Part shown: positions 56,001 through 64,000 of the stretch, in pieces
Numbering within the stretch: position 1 is the first letter of the stretch
How the letters are laid out: each line of letters begins with the position of its first letter
Assembly (NCBI RefSeq): GCF_032854445.1
Contig: NC_088297.1
Span: 14,435,335-14,499,334, forward strand
Source: Liolophura sinensis
Lineage: Eukaryota > Mollusca > Polyplacophora > Chitonida > Chitonidae
Reading direction: 5' to 3'
Length of the DNA stretch: 64,000 nt
Made by a program: the position numbers and the translations under genes
The notes under the pieces: model-generated
Database searches by the model: none
Seen by the model: the letters and a program-made list of their open reading frames with translations, nothing else
What the model was told of the DNA's origin: nothing

Positions 56001-57529
56001 TACAGTAAAAGCTCGCCTTTTAGAAATTTAAACAGGACGGAAAGGATAATGTTAGTTAAAAAAAATAAATTTAGCAAACTATTACAGTTCTTTTCCATAG
56101 TTGCAACTCACAACTTAGGGTCAATTATGGGCAATTTTTATGCTCCTAAATGGTGTCTTAACTTAACTAAACCACCGAAGTACCATCTAAGACTGAAAGT
56201 TTCAAAAATTAAAATTAAGTGGGGTTAATTGTTATTAATGTTTGATTTTAACTGTATGTGTATATTACTTACTGTATCAGTTTCTTATTATCAGATCACA
56301 TGTTTATCATAGATGTGTGTGTGTGTTATGTGTAGATATAAGTTCTGAAGAACTGAATATATGTTGTATAGGGCTTATGTATTGATTTTCGACCAATAAC
56401 TTATGATCCTATATGAAAGATATAAGTGTGAAAAAAAAGGTGTATGGAAATTCAAAGTGAAAATTGTGACTGCCTTCTGGACTTAGTCATATATAATAAA
56501 GTGGATAGTAAGGGAGATAGTGGCAAACTTTCCTCTGATTTTCAGACCTAATTACAGAAGGATTTAAACGTTGACCATCTCCCGACGCAGATGTGTCTCA
56601 GGCAGTCAAACGGCGAAAATGATAGACGTCAGGGAATTAGGCAGATCGCGCCGGGCTTGTATTGCGCACGGCAGTCAGTCATGTCAGAGTTCGATCCCAG
56701 CTGACCAAATTTGTCACATGATCAAAATTTTCTGAATTCAAACATTTGAAGTACGCTGCTTGGCATCATTTGATGTTCTGATCACAAATCTGGTCTTTTT
56801 ACTTTTCCTAAGCTGAAAATAGAGTGCAAAGCGCTATATATGTACTCTGTGTATGCTGAAAATCGTTGAGCTGTGTTGAAAAAGAGGGAACATGCATGCC
56901 TTCAAACTTTGCCCAAATGTCGATTTACTCCGTTTGGCACATCTATATATACAAGCTGTACAGTGTGCTTACAATGCACTAATGATTATGAAGAATGTAG
57001 GCTTTCTAATTCAGTTGGTTATGTATCTATGCATGGACACCATTAAGGTTAACGTAAGCCTGGCGTTGCTGCTTTACCAGCTATATCTTTCATAATAATT
57101 GTTTGCGTGCATGTATATTTCTCTGAAAAAAATTGTTTAAGGTATTTAACTTTTTTTTATGTACATCATTGTCGTTGTCATGTCAAACAAAAAAAAAATT
57201 GGGAAAGATAAACAAGTCAAGGGTCAGAGTAACTTTTACATGTATTTTGAAGATATAAAATCCTATCTGTAGATTCCTAAATCAAAGAAATTATATGTAC
57301 AAGTAAATTGTGAGCACCTCCTTATGCCTAGGTAAACGTATAAACTGAAAAGAAATTATATACAATTGTGCATGTTTTGTATTACAAACTAAATTATATT
57401 TGATGAAGAAGACGACGAATATAGCGGGACATGTATCCAATTTTGATATTCACAATTAAGCTACATGTACTGTAGTCCTTCACATAATACAAATACAGTG
57501 CTTCAAATCTTGGAGTTTTCTCCCTTGTG

Positions 57530-57730
57530 TGATGTCGGGAGAACACGGCGGAGGTTTGGTTTGGCCCTTCCAGAGAAATCGTGCGTGTGAATCTAACAAA
57601 TGAGGAAGGCTGGATTATCTACGGCTTGCTAAGCCCCGGTGACTTACTCATCTTATTCAGTCTCGAGTCCTACCCTGGGATTAAGCAGTGGATCCAATTT
57701 AATAAGCACATCCCTTTAATCCCTCTTCAC
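57530..57730. promoter_or_regulatory. CNE-like island with three GGATTA/TAATCC sites
   Basis: GGATTA at 57612 and 57678 and TAATCC at 57717, within 111 bp. The CpG-containing flank includes GTCGGGAGAACACGGCGGAG. Confidence 0.4.
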
Positions 57731-58224
57731 TAAAACTGCAGGTACAGGTGAGGCCATCTGGAGTGTACTTTTCAGAGGTCAGACAACTTAACATGAGAGA
57801 AGACTGGTAGAAGAGGGTGGGGTGGAGGGGGGCTAGGCTTGGAGGGGTAAAGGAGATAGTTCTGCACTTCCTGACCTTGTAGGGTTGTGTTCTTGTGATG
57901 CACAAATACAATATACTGTTTTCATGTATGTTTTCGTAAAAACATAAACCAACTCAAACCAACTGCTGCCCCAAAATGATGATTTCTGGGAGCTTTTTGT
58001 ATGAAATTTGTTGGAAAACAGAACTCATTTTTAGTAAACCATCATATTTTTTTTTTTCAGTTTACTTCTTAGTTTTAATACAATTTGGTTAGTTGCATGT
58101 CGGCACCCAATAGTTTGGGAGCCCAAATGTTTTCCTGAGCTGAAGTGGATCTGTATACATATATAGCCTTGCTGGGTTGGCCTGAAACTATGCAGAGACT
58201 ATTCAGGACCATCATATATATGTA

Positions 58225-58466
58225 GGGGCCTCATTGTCCGAGGGGGTCAGAACATCAGCACAGTGCAATGACCCAGGAGCCTCCCACCAATGCGGTCGCT
58301 GTGAGTTCAAGTCCAGACTTCCTCTCTGGCTGTGGGTGGAAAGGTCTGGCACCAACTTGCAGATGGTCAAGGGTTTCCTCTCACCATTATGCTGGCCACC
58401 GTTGTATAAGTGAAATATTCCTGACTACAGCTTAAAACACCAATTAAATAAATAAATGAATAAAGA
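58225..58466 (+). repeat. SINE family A, near full length
   Basis: AGGGGCCTCATTGTCCGAGG, CAGTGCAATGACCCAGGAGC, TGCGGTCGCTGTGAGTTCAA, CCATTATGCTGGCCACCG, TTGTATAAGTGAAATATTCC and AATTAAATAAATAAATGAAT cover head to tail. Confidence 0.9.
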
Positions 58467-59339
58467 CATCTTATACAGGTAAATGTAGTGGAAATAATAA
58501 ACAGTATATTTTCATTGTACATCCACATCAAAGTACCAAAAAAAAAAATATGTGCCATCCATCTTAACATTAGACATGACCACACGCATGTAGACAACGT
58601 GTTGTGATGAAATTAACATAGGAAAGATTGTGAAAAGGGGAGAAAAATATAGGAAAATTGTGATTGAAACACCCTGGTTTCAAAATATGGTATCTACATG
58701 TATGCTTGTCTTTACTTCACACACAAGAAAGGTTGCCTTTCTTGCTGGAAGTCAGGGGTTTACCTTGGGCATTTCAGCTTCTTCCACCCATAAAATCCTA
58801 TAAAATCGACCCCCACCCCACCGCCATCACCTAGGTCAGTGAAAAATTGCCATTAACAGCAATTACATGTAAGTAAATAAATGAAATACTAATTGCGTTA
58901 GTGTATTATTGTGAAGTACAGGTATTATGCCTCTTAACTGTTTACTATGGTCATTGACCATGTAAGCAGTTTGAAATCATTTAGGAATATTTAAATAAAG
59001 ATGGTCAGCTATAGCAGAAGTGTTAGGAGAGATACGGTTAAAGCTTTGTCCATCAACTGACATTAGTAAAGATAGTGAAATATACAATTTTAATAAGGAC
59101 AGCTTTGCCTTTCGGCAGTCGGAGACTTGGCAAGTTAAGTCTTGTTACTAAGTATGAAATTATATTTGTCTCCATCGGGAGATGACAATCTGGGATTTGC
59201 CAGAGTTTTTGAAGATTTTTTTTTTTGTAGTTTGTCGGTTTTTGGCCGTGCCGTTTAAGACTGGCTGACTCCGGGGACTGAACTGAAATCCTGGCTGTCC
59301 GTGCACATGGTTTTAAATGCATATTGATCAAAAGGCAGT

Positions 59340-59580
59340 CTTCATAGAAGGGATTAAATAGAGAAGGATGAAGGGAGAAAAGGGGATTTGGCGGGGTTGA
59401 GCGGAATCCCGATCAATGGATTAAGTCCCCTGATGATGACGTGATGAGAGATCGGGGCTGTTGTAAGTAACCACAGCCTTTAGCGGCAACGCCGGGGCTC
59501 CAGAGGGGTGGAGTTACAGTGACCACGACTGTTGTGCTGCTCATGAATAAAACCGCATAGACAGAGTTTGATTGGGTTGG
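59340..59580. promoter_or_regulatory. CNE-like island with two GGATTA sites
   Basis: GGATTA at 59351 and 59418 in balanced sequence with GATGATGACGTGATGAGAG and CTTTAGCGGCAACGCCGGGG. Confidence 0.35.
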
Positions 59581-60219
59581 TGTTTGAAGGATACATGAAA
59601 CGCTTTATTTTTTGTTTTTATTTCTTAAAACTGAGTATATGATATGGCCTATAGAAGTATAAAATAGCTTGGGGTGTAGATATGGCTTTAAACTACATGA
59701 ACAGTTCCCCTAATGCCCTAGCCATTAGTCTGGAAGTTAAGTAGCCTGCATTGGTAACATTGTCAGTGATCAACAACTTTAAGGGCAGAGCCAGTGTGCC
59801 AGTGGATAGGATTTTACTTCATCATTATTGTTGTTGCACTATTAATTGTAGTATGACTGCAAATCTAAAACACTGTACATATGTATTAACCACACACTTG
59901 TGTTAACACTACAGGTTTCTTGGTTGGCGATTTGTATGATTAGACATTTTCTTAGTCTGTCCACGAGTATATATTTTAGACTTTAGCTGAGGTAATTATC
60001 ACTTTGACACAGACATTTTGACACCTTAAAAACATAATTACACTCCATTCCCCTTCCTCTACACCCTCTATCAAAGCTTTAAAAAAAAGAGAAAAAAAGA
60101 CAAAAAAAAAGCCAGATTCAAGTTTAGAAACTCAAACAGTATTCTTGAAGAGGAGAAACTTTTTCAGGCCAAATCTGGTCGAGCTTAGGAATTTGCATCC
60201 TTTTATCGTATGATGCAGC

Positions 60220-60610
60220 TTTTCATTGCTTCAGCCACTGTCCATGTGCTCTGCCTTTTATTCCAATGGCCTTTGTGCGGGGACTACTTTTTTGTGTGTG
60301 ACGTCCTTTGCCTTGTTTACGTCAGAATTGGCGCAGCGATTGAAAGGCGGTCACGGCGCTTTGAAGACCTCGCTGAATGACTGATGGAGTGGTGTGATAA
60401 GCCGAGGGAAGGATTCCTTTTATCACCCCGATATCCCTTAATCCGTGTTCCATGAGGCAGAATTTTCCTCCCCTAACTCACAGCACCTCACCTTCAGCTG
60501 AATCATCAGATGAATAATACTGGTTTACTTTGCAAACGGATTAGGACTCCGCTGCGAGGGATTAGGGCAAATGCATTTTTCCCCACCATTCTGTTACGCT
60601 TTCAGGACTG
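60220..60610. promoter_or_regulatory. CNE-like island with three TAATCC/GGATTA sites
   Basis: TAATCC at 60439 and GGATTA at 60538 and 60559. The left half has CpG-rich sequence (GGCGCAGCGATTGAAAGGCG) and a GACGTC/ACGTCA pair. Repeat-free. Confidence 0.4.
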
Positions 60611-61249
60611 TGTTAAGATACATAAATAGGTCGTGGGTTGACACTACAGACTACAGACTAGAGTGCAGTAGAGTGAGGTTTTTTTTAAGGACACCATTTT
60701 CTACGGCACATCTACATGTAGTATGAACTTAAGAAAACTTAAGATACAAATTTGCTCTTCTTTTAGTATTTTTTTCTCATTTTAATGTACAGTCCTGCTG
60801 GAATTTGTCACGTTTGTTCAGATAGATATGTGGAATCAAAGCCAAGTTTAGAATTTGATGTTCACTTCCCATTAGGGAAAACCTTACTTTTTACATATCA
60901 CCTGTGACACTGAAAAAGAGACTAGTTTAAAACAGTTGTTCACAAATCGTTAAAAATAGTGGCTCACCAAAAGTGACTACTTTAGGTATGTGGGACTCGC
61001 GCTCCACCAAAATATTTCCACCTTGTCTTGGGCTAATGTTGATGTGTATGTATTGATGCATATGTACGGTACATTCAGCTGTTCCTAACTACAGTATTTA
61101 CTTTTTAATATATGTATAAATAGGATATAAATGTAAAAGTGTTGTAACACAGTTGTGGGTTGGGGGGAGACAGTTTTTCTGAGCCCAATGAGCTGTCAAA
61201 TTTACAGCTCTCTACAGTCAAGCAAAGTTTGTTGTTTTAATACATGTCC

Positions 61250-61440
61250 TAGGTCAAGAGACATTGGCTGGCTATGTCCTTGTTCTGACCATGTCAATCC
61301 CGTGGATAATGGTGTTAATTATCCTGGATTAACTCCCCTTATCAGCCGTTTGTCTGTAATACCTTCTGGCATGGCCACTGCGGATAGGCTTGTACCTGGC
61401 AGCTGGCGGTAAAAATATAATCCGCTTGACAATGGCAGTT
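61250..61440. promoter_or_regulatory. CNE-like island with two GGATTA/TAATCC sites
   Basis: GGATTA at 61326 and TAATCC at 61418 in repeat-free sequence (CCACTGCGGATAGGCTTGTA). Confidence 0.3.
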
Positions 61441-62389
61441 GAAGTGGAGAGTTATTACATGTAAGAGAATGGATTTGGGAAAACTGGACAGTTCTGTAAC
61501 TTGGAGCTATTATACATATGTACAGCTCTCTATTTTCAGACTGGATATGAAATATCAAATATTTTTAGTCTTTTCAAATGTTTAAGGGCAAATTTGATGC
61601 ATGTACCCACCTTAATCCTTTTGTTACGTCTATTGATTTATTGGGTTTGCCATTATATGAGGGTTTCACAGAAAACATCATTTTTTTTTTTTAGTCTAGG
61701 TAGAGAAATGCCTGCAAAATATGTTTAATGAACATGTGGTGAACATGTGAAAAGGTTGAAGAAATAGGATAGTGCACACATGTTATTATTCCCCAAAACC
61801 AAATAAGAAATTAAAAAAAAAACTTTGCAAGGATAATTGTCTGTTTTTTCAAAATTCATTGAAAGCAAAGTAAATAAATGAAAAGAAAGTCAAATGTATT
61901 TTTCTCAAATTATATATCAATAGTTTTGATCTTGATCAGTTGTCATGATTTTGCAACAACATGTGTTTACCTGTGCATGTTCATTGTTAAGTGGAATCAC
62001 ACTTTAAGATCTCCCCAGTTTCAGAAGATACCCCATCATTTACCTACCTTTTTTGCTGTTGCTTATTCCTTATAAAGGGTAAGCTGGCACTATATCTGCT
62101 ACCCCCCAATACCACTTGATCTCCCCCCCCCCCCCTTCCACCCATTCCCTCCCCTATTGGTGGGTCTGCATCATCAGCAGTTATAGTCATTGCAAAATTA
62201 GCGTTAAACCCTAATCATTCATTCAACAACAACCATGCTGACTTGTGGTATTAAAATGGGTGTCACCACTGTACAGGTGAGAAGCTGCTAATTACACACA
62301 AGTACAGCTGTAAATGGAATCATTTCACAACAATTCAAATCTCCATCATGATGCACTCTATAGCCTCAGATGGGTAAATGTATATCCCC

Positions 62390-63170
62390 CCCTCCCCCTG
62401 CTGTCCCAATCATCCCACCCCCTGCCCTGACTGTGCCTTATCTCTGTGGTTTTAATCCCCCCCATCTCTAATCCCTGCCCAGATTTATCTCAAATATGAG
62501 ATGCCCAGCTCCAATGCTGGGAGATCTGCATGCTGAAATCCGCTTGTCTCCCAAATCCAGCCATCTGTCTTATTATGCAGCCATGTTCTGACAAAGAGGA
62601 TTGTGGGATTAAGGGGCCGGTTTTTGTTACGGGGAGATAATCTCCGTACTCTATTCCGACTCATGATTTGTGTCGGAGCAGCGCTCACCATTCGTCCCCT
62701 CTGCTGAGTTATTGAGGCAATGCTGGCTGGCTGGCGGTGTGGGATCTCAGCTGCTGTCGGTGTCAGTGGTTGGCTGTATAGGAACAGAATTTAACACTGC
62801 CCCTGCCTCTATCGGCTAGTCTGACAGGGTAACGGCTGACGGACTGTCCAGAGTTAGCTGTCTTTTAGGCAGCCCCCAGAAATGATCCCCCACTGTCAAT
62901 CTGGCTTTGACTGACCCTTCACCAGTGGCTTTTCTTGGCTTTTTCAAAAAGCATTGTGACGACAGTGACGCCGCTCGTTGCTGGTCTGTTTGTCTTCAGT
63001 ACTGGTGCCTCACCTCGCAGAGCTACCGACCCCAATCCTGCAAGCATTGCCCTTTTAGGGACCACTGGTACCCACAGGGTGCTGCCTGACTGGGTGCGGT
63101 GTTGCCGTCGTAAAGTCACCGAATTGAAGATATCTGTAGATTAAATGATGTGGCAGAAGTGGTTGGAGGA
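62390..63170. promoter_or_regulatory. GC-richer island with three TAATCC/GGATTA sites; possible undetected exon
   Basis: TAATCC at 62453 and 62469, GGATTA at 62606. It is the longest balanced-composition block of the window. Forward frames of 60-69 codons overlap at 62907-63144. One has a Cys-rich run (SCKHCPFRDHWYPQG). No acceptor was found that enters these frames in the phase left by the exon at 46348, so an exon is not called. Confidence 0.35.
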
Positions 63171-63519
63171 AGGTAAGTAATTGGACGACTTTACCTGTAC
63201 TTACCTATCATGTAAGTAGACAATAAACCACCTGCGTATACCAGAGCTCTGTATATTCTGGTACAGGTGTGTGGTTTACTTACCTAATGAATAATCAATC
63301 TACCTGTTGTTATATGTAACCCAATCTTATAGATATATCATAAATGGTACATCGTACACGGAAGCCTTGTCTACTCTCTAACTTTTTCTAGGCAGCAACT
63401 TCATAAATAACTTTTATTTCTTAAGTTAGTGGAACTTGTTCAAGACAAACTTATGATTTAGTTTTCCATGATTTAGAAATGCCTTATATGACCACAAGTT
63501 TCGTCCATGCCTAGCTTGC

Positions 63520-63640
63520 CCATTTTTCCTGATTCTGAGAGCTCTATTGATAAAAAGGTGTTTTGAAGTTTGCTTGGAACATGGGATGATATTCTACAGG
63601 AAAATTATAAGTTTCAGCACCAAAAAATATAGTTTAGGAC
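63520..63640 (+). repeat. Interspersed repeat D (copy 2)
   Basis: TTTTTCCTGATTCTGAGAGC, TCTATTGA, AAGGTGTTTTGAAGTTTGCT and ATTCTACAG parallel 13050-13145. The sequence after 63640 to the window end is AT-rich, with no feature seen. Confidence 0.6.
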
Positions 63641-64000
63641 ATTTATATGTCTTAAAAAATGCACTTTGCTGGGTGAAATTGGAGATCGATATGGGTAGTC
63701 ATCAAACAGGCATTTAGGGTCGTTGTGTGGTAATCAATTTTGTTGGTAATGATTTTTCATATTCAAGTATTAATGATATTCACTAATGAAAAAGGAAAGT
63801 GACGGTGTTGTTCAGTGGCAACAGCTCATCAAAAATTATTTATCTGTTCTTTTTCAAAAGGGGAAGTTTTTAATATTGAATATCTTTGAAGACATTTCTA
63901 ACTTTATTTACGGTATAAAGTATAACAGACGTTTTTAATTCACAAGTGCATTTGAACACAAAAGGAGTTGTGTTTAAAAAATGGATCAGGTCAAATATTA

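Overview
The window is animal nuclear DNA: AT-rich, full of introns and crowded with short retroposons. Three protein-coding loci can be supported. The organism looks like a marine lophotrochozoan, most likely a mollusc. The reasons are the many tRNA-derived SINEs ending in a GTACGGCGTAAAACACC-type tail or a (GAGT)n tail, the frequent ATGTACAT palindromes, and a TM9SF1 protein closely resembling the vertebrate one as I remember it. The species cannot be fixed from the sequence alone.

Layout. (1) At 3-764 (+) lies the 3' end of a leucine-rich-repeat protein gene, followed by AT-rich 3' UTR/intergenic DNA. (2) From about 3 to 10 kb there is intergenic DNA with a dead Tc1-type transposase, nested SINEs and a hierarchical 20/60/120-bp satellite. 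(3) At 10112-30550 (-) there is a complete TM9SF1 gene: 15 coding exons, GT-AG introns and matching phases at all 14 junctions, giving 588 codons plus stop. Its introns hold SINEs, a 51-bp minisatellite, a MITE-like element and a decayed copy of the gene's own exon 3. (4) At 30551-31322 a 772-bp divergent intergenic region carries an interrupted TCTCGC/GCGAGA palindrome and probably serves as a shared promoter. (5) From 31323 (+) starts a second large gene. Two coding exons are convincing (31323-31412 and 46219-46348), separated by a 14.8-kb intron, and the rest lies beyond what I can recognise or outside the window. Its N-terminus loosely resembles LCOR/LCORL corepressors, which is a hypothesis only.

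The most interesting signal lies in 38.8-62.7 kb, in and after this gene's first introns. There, blocks of more balanced, non-repetitive sequence resembling conserved non-coding elements are dense in TAATCC/GGATTA, the core bound by K50 (Otx/Pitx/Goosecoid/Bicoid-type) homeodomains. Up to four copies occur within 125 bp. This suggests a cis-regulatory landscape for a developmental regulator.

A second general signal concerns the SINEs. At least four families with different 5' parts share one related 3' tail, as expected if a common LINE machinery mobilised them. All exon boundaries were worked out by hand from reading frames and splice sites. No database search was possible.
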